Of a DNA stretch of 64,000 bases, positions 20,819 to 32,456 are shown in pieces. Numbering within the stretch: the first letter of the stretch is position 1; every line of letters begins with the position of its first letter. The notes under the pieces were generated by a model. It had not been told where the DNA came from. It worked only from the letters and a program-made list of their open reading frames with translations, and searched no databases. The position numbers and the translations under genes were made by a program. This DNA is from Podospora comata (Eukaryota > Ascomycota > Sordariomycetes > Sordariales > Podosporaceae). The stretch lies in assembly GCA_017354895.1 (NCBI GenBank), contig CP071498.1:2294001-2358000 (forward strand), in the 5' to 3' direction.

Positions 20819-20830
20819 TCGGTGATCCGA
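20819..20830. promoter_or_regulatory. candidate regulator site TCGG-N4-CCGA, PKS promoter
   Basis: TCGGTGATCCGA has the same inverted TCGG/CCGA pair with 4-nt spacer as the two MFS/P450 promoter copies. It lies about 310 bp upstream of the type III PKS ATG and 442 bp upstream of the HR-PKS ATG. Confidence 0.45.
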
Positions 20831-21012
20831 CTTATCGGTCTGTTGGCTGCGGGTTGCGGTTTGCGGATTCCCGACGCGTGTCTGTGGCGTGCTGCGTCAG
20901 AACCATGAAGCGTCCTTTCGACGCCGATGGGCTTACCGAAGTCTACGGAGGATTGCCGGGTGCACCAAGATGAATATGCCACGTGCAAGCGTGACATCCG
21001 GCCTCGCTGGGT

Positions 21013-21024
21013 TCGGAAGCCGGA
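21013..21024. promoter_or_regulatory. near-match regulator site
   Basis: TCGGAAGCCGGA keeps the TCGGAAG half of the MFS/P450 sites, but its right half is CGGA rather than CCGA. It lies 248 bp before the HR-PKS ATG, a usual distance for an activator site. Confidence 0.3.
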
Positions 21025-21271
21025 TTAGGGGAACAGACCAAAGGAGACATCCCGAGACGACGGATGCCACTATAAGGCTATTGATATTAATGCCATGTCT
21101 GGTATGTAGACGGGAGACTGTAGGCTGCTGCTTACTTGACTCTTTTGTTTAGCGTTCCGTACCTTGCACATTCGTCAAAGCTTTGTAACTCTTGCCTTAC
21201 TACTACACAGCCTAGCAGTTACTTAGCACTCGTCGCCATACCTTCGCTTCTCAGTGCTTTCCACAGGAGCC

Positions 21272-24200
21272 ATGGCCGACCTGAGGTTTGAAGATCAACC
21301 CGTGTCTCAGGAAGGACTGAATGGCCGAACCAATGGCACTGGCATTGTGAATGGGGACCACCATCCGACGTCTGAAAGGACCACAAACGGAGACTCGGTG
21401 AACGGCCATCCCAATGGCAACGGTCTCTCGAATGGGAGTGGTCTCCCCAATGGCAGCAAAACCCAGACCCAGCCGCCGGTCGAGCCTATCGCCATCTGTG
21501 GCATGGGCATGCGACTCCCAGGCGGCATCACCGATGCTGCAGGCTTCTGGGACATGCTCTACAACGGACGCAGCGGGCGGTGTGAGGTTCCAGACGACCG
21601 ATACAACGCCGAGAGCTGGTACGGCCCAGGCAAGATTGGGCACACAGCCAGCAAGTTCGGCTATTTCCTCGACAACGTCAACCTGGCCAACATGGACTCC
21701 TCGTTCTGGTCCATGACCAAGAAAGAAATCGAGGCCATGGACCCGCAGCAGCGACTGACGCTCGAAGTCGTCTACGAGTGCCTACAGAACGCTGGTCAGA
21801 AACCCGACCAGCTCCGAGGGAAGAAGGTCGGCGTGTACCTCGGCAATTTTGAAGGCGACTGGCTGGAACTCGACGGCCGCGATCCTCAGCACTACCACAT
21901 GTACCGCTTGACGGGGTACGGCGACTACATGTCGGCGAATCGTATCCACTACGAGTTCGGCTTCATGGGCCCAAGGTAAGTTGTCACAACACAACTGCTT
22001 CGTTGGGGGTGAGCGAGGTGACTAATTCCTCTATAGTGTCACCATCAGGACAGCCTGCTCGTCGTCGCTGACGGCACTCCATGACGCCTGCCACGCCATT
22101 TTCTCCGGAGAGTGCGAGTCGGCCATCGTGGCATGCGCCAGCGTCATCTGCTCGCCGCGGACGACCATCACCATGCAAGAGCAGGGCGTCATGTCTCCGA
22201 GTGCTCTCTGCAAGACATTTGATGCAGACGCCGACGGCTACGCCCGCGGCGAGGCCGTCTCGGCCATCTACGTCAAGAAGCTCAGCGACGCCATCCGAGA
22301 TGGCGATCCGATTCGGTCCGTGGTCCGGTCGACTGCTGTCAATGCCGGCGGCAAATCCTCGACGCTCACGGCTCCGAACACGGCTGCTCATGAGGCTCTC
22401 ATCCGGCGCGGCCACCAGCTGGCGGGCATTTCCGACTTTTCTAAGACAGCTATGATTGAGTGTCACGGAACCGGAACTGCTGTACGTGTATCCATGTGAG
22501 TGTGATATTGGTGTGATATGATGCTTATTCCGCCGTTCAACATCTAGGTCGGGGACCCCATTGAGACACTCGCGGTGGCCAACATCTTCGGAGATTACGG
22601 AATATACATTGGATCGGTGAGTAAATCCCCGCATTTTGATAGCTGTACCTGGCAGAATCTGATTGAGGCAGGTGAAAACAAACCTGGGGCATAGCGAGGG
22701 AGCCTCGGGTCTTTCGAGTCTGATCAAGATGACGTTGGCTCTGGAGAACGAGACGATTCCGCCCAATCTCAACTTCACCACGCCAAATCCCAAAAGTAAG
22801 ACACCAGCGCCCCAACCGTCCAAACCGCTTCTTTCTAACCATGTATGTTGCAGTTCCGTTCAAGGAAGGCAAGCTCACAGTCCCGACTGAGCCCCGGCCC
22901 TGGCCCAAGGACCGAGACCATGTTGTTGGAGTCAACAGTTTCGGAATAGGGGGCTCTAACGCTCATGTAAGAAACAATGCATAAAATGCACGCTGCAACT
23001 CAGACACTCACCTGTATCTTTATCCAATCAGGTCCTACTCTCGTCCGCTTCCTCGTTCGGAGTTGCAAATGCGACGGCACACAAAGGCGATGTCGAGGCC
23101 TTCGATGCCGACCCCGGCTTGCGCCTGCTTCTCTTCTCCGCCAAACACCCCAAAGCGCTCCAGTCGATGGTGTCACAGCATCAAGCCTACCACCTCTCTC
23201 ACCCGTCACAGCTGCGCGACATGAGCTTCTCGCTGGCCCTAAAGCGCGACGCCCTGAGCTACCGGGCATTCTGCGTAACAGATGGACTGGACGACTGGAC
23301 GCCAGTTGTCTCGCCCCGCCCGGCTTCTCGCGAGCCGTCGAGGCTCGTCTTCGTCTTTAGCGGGCAGGGGGCACAGTGGGCGCAGATGGGCATGGCGCTG
23401 ATCAAGAATGTCCCCGAATTCAGACAGAGCCTCCGAGACATGGACAAGTTCTTGCAAACACTTCCCGACGGCCCGCAGTGGAGTTTGATTGGCAAGTCAT
23501 GACTAAGTTGTACCCCGAGTCCCAAGTTCCCAAGTACTAACACGCTGCATAGACGAGATTCAGGCTCCGAAGAGCCGCAGCCGCATTTCCTCAGCTGAAC
23601 TGTCACAGCCCTGCTGCACCGCTATCCAGATGGCGCTCGTGGACCTTTTGACGAGTTACAATGTCACGCCAGGCGCTGTGGTCGGCCACTCGAGCGGTGA
23701 GATTGCCGCGGCGTATGCCAGCGGCGCCATAACGGCGAACGAAGGTATCGCAATTGCGTACTACCGAGGCAAGGTCATGCTGTCGGTAGATTCGACAAAA
23801 AAGCCAGGCGGCATGGCTGCCGTGGGCCTCGGGCGCAAGGAGGTCGAGCCGTATCTCAGCAGCGGCGTCCTGATCGGCTGCGAGAACAGCCCTGAGAGCA
23901 CAACCCTCACTGGAGATAAAGACGCGCTGGAAGGGGTCATGCAGAATATCAAAGAGGCGAACCCGGACATCTTGGTTCGGGCATTGCAGGTTGACCGGGC
24001 ATATCATTCTCGTGAGTAATCCCTCGTTCCCCCCTCGCCTGGTTCTCTTTGTGCATACACCAGCACAAACCAGCCTCTCGGGGCACCTTCACGTTTGCTA
24101 ATGACATGAACAGATCACATGCGACAAGTGGCACCGCTCTATGAAGAGCTCCTCAGCAACATGATCAACGCAAACGACCCCAACATACCGTTTTACTCCA

Positions 24201-27200
24201 CTGTCTCCTGTCAAACAGTAAAGAGCGGCAGGGAGCTGGGGCCAGAGTATTGGGTCAACAACTTGGTCTCGCCCGTTCGTTTCTCCACCGCCGTCAGCCA
24301 GATCCTGCGGGAGCCGGGGCGCAAGACGTTTGTCGAGATCGGGCCGCACTCGGCGCTGGCCGGCCCACTGCGCCAGATACTCAAATCCGCCAAGTCCACC
24401 GACGAGTACATGAACATCCTGACACGCGGGAATAACTCCCACTCTGACCTGCTCCATGCAGTGGGCCACCTGTGGTCCGCCAACCAGCCCCTACATCTCG
24501 CCCCGGTTGTCGGTGAAGGTAAATTCCTCGTGGACCTGCCGCTGTACCCCTGGCACTACGAAGAGCCCATTTGGTACGAGAGCCGCCTGGCACGAGAGTG
24601 GCGCCACCGGAAGTTCCCGCACCATGATGTGCTGGGCTCCCGGATTCTGGAAAGCACCGATTCCAGCCCGGCCTGGCGGAACCTGCTGCGGCTTGAGTCG
24701 GTGCCCTGGATCAAGGAGCATGAAGTCGCTGGCGACATCGTCTTCCCCGGCGTGGGCTACGTCACCATGGCGGGCGAGGCTGTGCGGCAGCTCACGGGCG
24801 CCACCGACTTTACGGTCCGGCGTGTGCACATCAAGGCGGCCATGATCCTAGTCCAAGAAACCGCGACGGAAACCATCACACAGCTCCAGCGCGTGCCGCT
24901 GACCAACTCGGCCGACTCGGTCTGGTACAACTTTACCATCTCCAGCTACCAGAACGGCAGCTGGCTGAAGCACGCCTTCGGGCAGGTCTCGGCAGGCTCC
25001 GAGTTCCCGCACGAGGCCCCCGATCTGGCGCCGTTGCCGCGCGTGGTTTCGCGAAAGGCCTGGTACCGCAAGCTGCGTTCGCTTGGGCTCGAGTACGGGC
25101 CCCGGTTCCTCGGACTTAAAGACATCACTGCCAACCCCGTAGAGCCAACGCTGCTGACGCACATGACAAACGATATCCGCGACGGAGAGTCGCTCTACGC
25201 CATCCACCCCGTGACGCTGGATCTTGTGCCACAAGCAATAGCCCCGGCATTGACCAACGGCCTGACCAGGCGGTTTGACCGGGTGGCCATCCCCACGTAC
25301 ATTGACGAGATGTACATTGGACCCCCGGCAACACCAGACATGGCCATGGAGGTCCGCATCACCGAGGAGCGCAAGAATGCGCGCATTGCAGATGCTGTTG
25401 CCGTGTCAGACGGCAAGGTAGTCATCTCGGTGAAGGGCATGCAGGTGTCCGTCATCAGCGACGCCGAGGGCGACGGCGGCCAAGACCCCCACGCGGCTGT
25501 CGAGCTCGAGTGGAAGGAAGACGTCAACTTGATGGACATCACCACCCTCATCCGCCCGGCAAAGGACCGGCATGACGTCCACAAACTACTCGACAGGTTC
25601 TCGGCGCTGTGCATGCTTGACGCCGCCGAGCGGCTGCGGGTCGTCGAACCGTCCAGGCCCCATCTCGCGCACTTTCGACAATGGCTGGACGGCCTTTGCG
25701 TTGACATCTTGGGTGGCCGCTACGGATGCTTGTCTTCTCAGCAAAGCGATGTCGACATGTCCCCGGCTCGCCGCCAAGAGACGATCGACACGCTGTACGC
25801 CCAGCTCTTGGACACGGAGGCGCACGCAGCGGCGACGGCCGTCTACCGCATCGCCAGCAACTGCGACTCCATCTTCAGCGGTACCACGGACGAGCTGGCC
25901 CTCCTGCTCGAAGACAATGTCCTCCACCAGCTGTACGATTTTATGCAGAATTCGGAGTACTCGGCGTTCCTTGATCTAGTGGCTCACCGAAAGCCCAACC
26001 TCAGGGTGCTGGAGATTGGCGCGGGCACTGGTGGGACAACGGCGACCGTCCTGCCCGCTCTCAAGTCTGCTTATGGCGAGCGCATGTACCTGTCGTACAC
26101 CTACACTGATGTGTCCCCGGGCTTCTTCCCCGCGGCCAAGGAACGCTTCAAGGAGTATGAGGGCCTCCAGTATGCCGTGCTGGATATATCCAAGGACCCC
26201 CTGGAACAGGGTTTCGATCCCGAGAGCTTCGACCTTATTATCGCCTGCAATGTAAGTGACAGACCACAGCCACAGTGATGGTGGTGGAAGAGGGAATGCT
26301 AATATCGATGCCATCCCTAGGTCTTGCACGCAACACCAAACATCCACGAGACCCTGTCCAACGTCCGCAAGCTCGTCCACCCTCGGGGGAGGCTGTTCCT
26401 GCAGGAACTTTCTCCAGGTAAGTAACCGCATGTTCCTAGACGTGATGGCATCAGTCACTAAATACTCGGCTTGCAGAAACTAAATGGATCAACTTCGTCA
26501 TGGGCGTCCTGCCGGGCTGGTGGCTCGGTGGCGCCGATTTGCGGTTCCCCGAGCCGTACATGGACAGCGCCCGCTGGGACACAGAGCTGCGCGCGGCAGG
26601 CTTCGCCGGCGCAGAAGCAGTCGCATACGACGGCTACCTCAACAACAACATCATCACCACGCCCGCCGCACCGCAGCCACCACCCCCGAAACGAGTCACC
26701 CTGCTCCATTCGGGAGAGACCGCTACCACCACCACCATAGCCGTCATTGCCTCTCTTCGCGCCCAGCTCCAGCTCTCCGGCTACCAAATCGACCTGCACA
26801 CCCTCGACACCCCGTCCCTCCCAGAAAACCAAGACATTCTCGTAGCACTAGACCTCGCCGAACCCTTCTTCCACAACCTCACACCGCGCCGGCTTGCCTC
26901 CTTCCAGGAGCTGGTGCGGCAGGCGCGCGACCGCGGCTGCGGCGTGCTGTGGCTCACGGGCGCGAGCCAGGTCGGCTGCGTGGACCCGCGCTTTGCGCCC
27001 GTGGTCGGCGTGGCGCGCGTGCTGCGCACGGAGACGGGGTTGGATTTTGCGACGCTAGAGTTGGATTGTTTGGGCCAGGTCGATGTTGAGTTTGGGGCCG
27101 TGCCGGCTGTGTTGGCCGAGTTTCAGCGCCGGGGGCCGGAGGAGGAGGATGTCAGGTCTGAGGCGGAGTGGGCGTGCGTTGGGGGGAGGGTGCTGATTGG

Positions 27201-29907
27201 CCGATACCACTTTGTTGATGTCGCAAAGGGGATTACCACGGCGGGTGATGGAGAGGGTGGGCCCGCGGAAAAGACGGTGCTGAAGCTGGAGCAACATCGT
27301 CCTGGTCTGGTGAATACGCTATTCTGGGAGCGGAGAGCCGAGACGGCGCTGGGGGAGAATGATGTTCGGGTTGAGGTGCAGGCTGTTGGGCTGAATTTCA
27401 AGGTAAACACGGCCTCGTCTTTCCCGCCCCTTTATTTCTTTCTTTCCCTTTGAGCCGCTTGCTAGGCTGTTTGGCAGCTTCCCTCACCTCGCTCACCCAA
27501 CATACACCCCGTGAAGGCCAAGCTGACAGCATTATTACAGGATGTCCTCGTCTCGCTGGGGATTATTGCCGAGCCCTACTCCATCGGGCGCGGCATGGGC
27601 TACGAGTGCAGCGGCACCGTGACAGCCGTCGGATCCAGCGTCACCGAGCATCGTGTCGGCGATCGCGTCATTGCCAGCTCGAGCGGGTCGTTTACCACTT
27701 CTCTGCAAGTGTCAGAGACGCTGTGCGTCAAGATGCCAGATACCCTGACGTTTGAGGAGGGTGCCTCAATGCTCGCCGTTTATTGTACCGTTATATACTG
27801 TCTCCTCGACGTCGGTCGCCTAGCAAGGGGCATGGTAAGTCAGCCCACAGTGATGATTGCGTGCTTCTCACAGCCAATACTAACAGACGTCTTTAGTCGG
27901 TGCTTATTCACTCGGCCACGGGTGGTGTTGGTATCGCGGCTATTGAAGTTGCCAAGATGATTGGCGCTGAGGTATGTGTTGGAAACGCCTCCATGTCCGG
28001 GGTCGTCGACATTGAAAACTAACAAAGTTACGCGGCGCAGATTTACTGCACCGTCGGCAACGAGTCAAAGGCCGAGTACATTGTGGACCGCTTCCACATT
28101 CCGCGCCATCACATCTTTAACTCCCGAGATGCGTCTTTCCTTCCCGCACTGCTGAAGGGGACCGGAGGGCGCGGCGTCGACGTTGTCCTTAACTCCCTGG
28201 CAGGCGAGCTTCTGCACGCGTCCTGGAAGTGCGTAGCCAAGTTTGGCACCTTTGTCGAGATTGGTCGCCGCGATCTTGTCGGTCAAGGGCTGCTGGCCAT
28301 GGACGTGTTCGAGGCGAACCGGGCATTTGTTGGCTTTGATCTACTGCGCTTCTCCACTGAGCGACCCCTGGTGATCAAGAGGTGAGTGGACTCGACGGCA
28401 GTGAGCCTGGCACTTGCTTTTGAACTGTACTGACGCCGCTAAAAGCCTCATGGAACGCGCCCTTGCCTTCTACACGCAAGGACATCTACGCCCCATTTCC
28501 CCCCTGACAAGCCTGCCCGCCACCGGCATATCCGGCGCCATTCGGTTCATGCAGAAGGCTCAGCACATGGGAAAGATCGTGGTCACTATGCCCGAGAATC
28601 GCAACGAACTCGTGTCTGAGGCGACCCGCAATCCGATAGTGTTGCGGAGCGATGGTGCGTATCTTCTCGTCGGTGGTCTGGGTGGCCTGGGTCGCGCCAT
28701 CACAACTTGGCTTGCCGAAAAGGGGGCTAGACATTTTGTCTTCCTGTCCCGGTCAGCCGCGTCTGTTTCTGACCATGACCCTTTCGTCCTCGAGCTTGAA
28801 GCTCTGGGCTGCACGACCGTAAGGGTATCAGGCGACGTATCCAACTATGAGGATGTGTTGCTGGCCATCAAGGCAGCGGGAAGGCCGATTGCTGGTGTGC
28901 TGCAGGCATCCATGGTCCTCCGGGTATGTTGCCTCCTATCTACTTACTAATAGTGCCAATGGGCGCTAACGTTTATTGTGCAGGACAACAGTCTGGTCGA
29001 TATGTCGTGGGAAGACTGGGTAACGGCGTCCCGGCCCAAGATCCAGGGCACCTGGAATCTGCACAACGCACTCGCCCGCGAGCAGGCCGAGCCGCTGGAC
29101 CTGTTCTTCCTCTTCAGTTCCGCTGGCGCCATGAGCGGGCAGTGGGGCCAGGCCAACTACAACGCCGGCAACACCTTCCTCGACGCCTTCGTGCAGTACC
29201 GTCACTCGCTCGGGCTGCCGGCCAGCGTGCTCAACATTGGCGTCATCGGGGACGTGGGCTATGTCAGCGAAAACACGGACGTTCTCGACTCACTACGGGC
29301 CACATCCCAGTACATAATGGAAGAGCCCGCGCTGCTAGACTGTGTCGAGCTCATGCTCAAGCGGTCGGCGGCCCGAGCGACGACGCCGGCCGCCCCCGGC
29401 GGCGATGATGCCATGTACCGCTATGCACAGCCTTCGCAGATGGGTATCGGCATGCGCTCCCTGCTGCCCATCACGGCACCCGCCAACCGCGCCGTCTGGC
29501 GCAAGGACCCGCGGATGCTGGTGTATCGCAACCTGGAGGACACGGGCGGCGCCGGGTCGGGCGGCGGAGTGTCATCGTCGGACGAGGAGCTGACACGGCT
29601 GCTGCGGGAGATCAGCTCTAACATGACGCTGCTCCGGTCGGCAGATACGGCGGCGCTGATCGCACGCGAGATCAAAAATACGCTCCTCGGCTTCATGATG
29701 CGGTCCGAGGACGAGCTGGACCTCGACGGCCCGCTGGCGTCGGTGGGCATTGACTCGCTGATCAGCATCGAGCTCCGGAACTGGATCCGTCGACGGCTTG
29801 GGGCCGAGGTTACTGTGCTGGAGATTGTGCGCGCGCCGAGCTTGAGGGAGCTGGGAGCGACGGTGCAAAAGAAACTCGTGGAGAAGTACGAGGCGCGGGT
29901 TGGATAG
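21272..29907 (+). CDS. highly reducing type I polyketide synthase, KS-AT-DH-MT-ER-KR-ACP
   Basis: Fifteen exons: 21272-21975, 22037-22481, 22548-22616, 22672-22795, 22854-22966, 23032-23491, 23553-24011, 24114-26251, 26321-26417, 26477-27402, 27541-27834, 27897-27971, 28041-28381, 28446-28923, 28984-29907; total 2548 residues. The sixth intron uses a GC donor (G|GCAAGT). [24 protein letters not shown] with Cys242, [31 protein letters not shown] with Ser685. [17 protein letters not shown] with His994, and [21 protein letters not shown] near 1428. [13 protein letters not shown] near 1950. [13 protein letters not shown] near 2155 and Tyr2300 in [17 protein letters not shown] with Ser2499. There is no thioesterase or reductase, so release needs a partner; the adjacent type III PKS or DUF829 hydrolase are candidates. 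All inspected active sites look functional. Confidence 0.95.
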
Positions 29908-30405
29908 GAGTTGTAGATAGAGCACCACATGGTGGAAGTTTTGGTTGGTTTACTTTGTCAGTTTTCATGAGCACGCTTTCTCGTTTTTTCGGGCCATATC
30001 GGCCATCGACACACTGGTGTTTGAGGCACATTCAAAGACCTTAGAACCTCTAGATGGGTGCTCACAAGGGGCACTCTTCGTGGATACAAGCTGGAAAACC
30101 TTGTTTGGAGAGGGGGACTGGCATAGAAGAGGGTTTTCACCCCCTCAAAACCGCGACCGGGACTACCCAACGGCTTGACATAGGTACCTGTGTACATCGT
30201 CATGTATAGCTAGTGTACGTCTGGTACCTATCATTAAATGGATTTTTCGAGCGATCTCCCGCCTCGTGGGGGGTCGCCTTCAGCAAATAAAAGCTCACAA
30301 CAACAACGCTTTCTCGTTCGTTTCTCAACGGTGGTTGATGATTATTATATCTCATCATTGTTTGCACATCTCCATATCTAGATCGTATCTTGTCTGGATC
30401 CGAGT
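29908..30405. other. convergent 3' region of HR-PKS and regulator
   Basis: About 0.5 kb shared downstream region with no supportable ORF. Both genes end facing it. Confidence 0.5.
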
Positions 30406-31611
30406 CTAATATTGCTTGAATGCGCTTCTAAGCTTGTCTACAAGTCCCGTCACCACCGAGCGCTCCGCGGGCACAATGCGAATACCTTCATCCAACATGC
30501 CAAAGGTGGGCCACTGAGACTCTGCTTCCTGCCCCCCAGAAGAAGTGGGGTCCTTCTCGGTCAATATTAGTTCAATCCTCATCGAGATGTCGGTAAAGAC
30601 ATGCTCGGAAGCATCGAGCACCATCTCGGCCTGCAGCCGCTCACTCCCGTCGCCGAGACAGACTGACCCCAGCTGCACGCGGGGGAACAGGCGCGACAGC
30701 GGCCTCTGCGAGATGGTGCTGCCCTCGTCGAGAATCCGCTGGAGGCACTCGAATACGTTGCGGAAGATGGCTGCCAGGCGCGAATAGCACGAGAGGAAGA
30801 GCAGGGCCGTCGCCGGATCATGGGCCGGCGCCGACTGGCGGAGGATACTTAGCAGCTGGAGCGCTATCCGCAGCGTTTCCTCCAAGTTCAAGTAATCGCT
30901 CTGGCGGCCGCCATACGCCTGGGCTTCTGGCGACGCCCGCAGTGCGTGGATGGACTCTGCCGTTGCTTCCTGCTGGTTCACCAGAAGAATGTTGAGGCGG
31001 GCGAGCTCGTGGACCCGAGCATCCAGGCCGGTTGTCCGGCTTTGTCGGTGCCCAAGTGCTTGTTCGCTATCGTTCATTGTGCGGTCCATTTGGCTCGCCT
31101 GGCTCCCCTCAGCTTCACTCGCCGAGGCATTCTGGAGCCCACCAAGCTGAGGCTTGCCGCCCAATGCCGTCGGCACCTCTGTGAGATGGAAGAAATCTTG
31201 GTACAATAGCGGATTGATAGGGGAGGAAATGTCAGATCCGCTCAGCCGTGGCCACGAGTCCATGGCCTGGAGCATACGTGAGTCGAGCGTATCGAGAGTG
31301 CCAAGACTGGACGAGTCCAATGCCTTGATATTATCAGGCTGTGTTGTTGAGCTGGTAGTGCCGCCCATGCTTAGATCCATGGCCGGCATAGTGGAGCCCG
31401 TCCCTTGGGTTGGATAAACGGCATTGTTTAGATTCGCCGTCGTACTCGCAACCTGCTGGCCCCGCCGCGAGGGACGAGGGGAGCATTTGGCCTGGGCCCG
31501 GATGCACCGGTTGCATGCTCTCTGGTTGGGAGCCCTCCTGCAGCGCAATTTGGAGCTGTGACACCGGTGGCAGGCAGGCCACCTGGTCTGACCATCGCTG
31601 TCGTCGTCCAT
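30406..31611 (-). CDS. Zn(II)2Cys6 transcription factor (AflR-like), cluster regulator candidate
   Basis: 401 residues in one exon. The binuclear zinc cluster is at residues 14-43, with Cys 14, 17, 24, 33, 36 and 43 in ACHRCHSSKLRCRR and ACNRCIRAQAKC. Only 13 residues precede it. The rest resembles the AflR C-terminal domain of secondary-metabolite regulators: EEQ-like helical segments, SILRQSAPAHDPATALLFLS, CYSRLAAIFRNVFECLQ, and QRPLSRLFPRVQLGSVCLG. It closes the right edge of the cluster, tail to tail with the HR-PKS. Such proteins bind paired CGG-type half-sites and activate their own cluster. The TCGG-N4-CCGA motif in the two divergent promoters is a reasonable candidate target. The family call is strong; target genes are inferred. 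Confidence 0.88.
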   Translation of the reverse strand: MDDDSDGQTRWPACHRCHSSKLRCRRAPNQRACNRCIRAQAKCSPRPSRRGQQVASTTANLNNAVYPTQGTGSTMPAMDLSMGGTTSSTTQPDNIKALDSSSLGTLDTLDSRMLQAMDSWPRLSGSDISSPINPLLYQDFFHLTEVPTALGGKPQLGGLQNASASEAEGSQASQMDRTMNDSEQALGHRQSRTTGLDARVHELARLNILLVNQQEATAESIHALRASPEAQAYGGRQSDYLNLEETLRIALQLLSILRQSAPAHDPATALLFLSCYSRLAAIFRNVFECLQRILDEGSTISQRPLSRLFPRVQLGSVCLGDGSERLQAEMVLDASEHVFTDISMRIELILTEKDPTSSGGQEAESQWPTFGMLDEGIRIVPAERSVVTGLVDKLRSAFKQY

Positions 31612-32212
31612 GGCCCATGTGTTATTGCTGAAGCTCGGGACATTATCTGCTTGCTCGGAGCAACGAATCGGGCCGGAGGTGAATATTGGAGAAGGATTTC
31701 CGGTAATGTCGTCAATAAGGGCGGATCTAACACGGTTACTAGCATCTTATTAACCATGCGCCCCAGGGCCCGGTCTGTCAGCTTGGGGCATTCTTATATG
31801 GATCGGAGATAGGCCGGCGTAGCCACAGGCCACGGCCCCCAAAGCTCGCATCTACGCCCTATATCAGGTCGTTGATTGACCTTCACCGACACCAAACTGT
31901 CGAATTCTGTTGGAAGAGAGTGGGTTTGCGAAGGCGCAGCCCAGAGCCAACTACCAACTGGAAGATCCAGCCTATCTAAGCCTATAGTACGGTCCAGTGG
32001 CTGCAGTTGCTGCTCTCGCTACGCAGCCAACGTACATATCAATGCGGTGCTATGTTACCTTGCATGCTTACTTTAGTCAGCGAGCGGAATCTCTCCGTGG
32101 GAGGCTCTCCTTTGTGGTTTGAAAGCTGATAGATGTGGAACCCGCACCTTATCGCGCATCCTTTATCACTCAACACACCAATATTCTTTTACTTTGCCAC
32201 TTGTACACCGTT
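31612..32212. other. upstream region of the regulator
   Basis: About 0.6 kb with no supportable ORF. Several CGG/CCGG half-sites lie between 31655 and 31820, but no exact TCGG-N4-CCGA was seen here. Confidence 0.4.
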
Positions 32213-32456
32213 ATGGATCCTCAAACCACCTTTGCTCTGGATGCTTGCAGGACGGTACCTTCCGTGGCCCGTGGGATTTGATAACCCTTTCAAGTGAAGG
32301 CGGCAACTCCGAGGTGAAGGAAACCATGGAACTGGCCCCTGAAACTCAGATGCAGACACATCCATCAATGGCGCCAACCCTTATAGGAATGAAAAGAAGA
32401 TTGGCGAGGCTATCAAGCAGATCGGCGTCCGCATGGATAAGAGCTTTGTCAAATGA
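32213..32456 (+). pseudogene. aldo-keto reductase relic
   Basis: Short plus-strand pieces in different frames recall an aldo-keto reductase. The clearest is at about 32352-32456, with NGANPYRNEKKIGEAIKQIG and GVRMDKSFVK before TGA; this matches the family's YGNE-x-x-VG-x-A-I-x-x-SG-x-x-R-x-x-x-F-V region. Upstream, an ATG at 32213 opens MDPQTTFALDACR and soon meets stops. The rest of the barrel is missing. It may be a lost cluster enzyme or an unrelated relic. Confidence 0.45.

Larger units (their letters stand above)
20510..21271. promoter_or_regulatory. divergent promoter of type III PKS and HR-PKS
   Basis: 762 bp between two divergent ATGs with no supportable ORF. It holds TCGGTGATCCGA at 20819-20830, the related TCGGAAGCCGGA at 21013-21024, and several other CGG/CCGA half-sites around 20765-20845. 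Co-control of both synthases by one regulator is the natural reading. Confidence 0.6.

Noticed and set aside
22482-22547. Apparent stop after HGTGTA in the PKS
   Set aside because: It lies in an intron; splicing 22481/22548 rebuilds HGTGTAVGDPIE.
26484-27089. 201-residue frame in the PKS methyltransferase region
   Set aside because: Alternate frame of a GC-rich coding exon; biased composition and no family.
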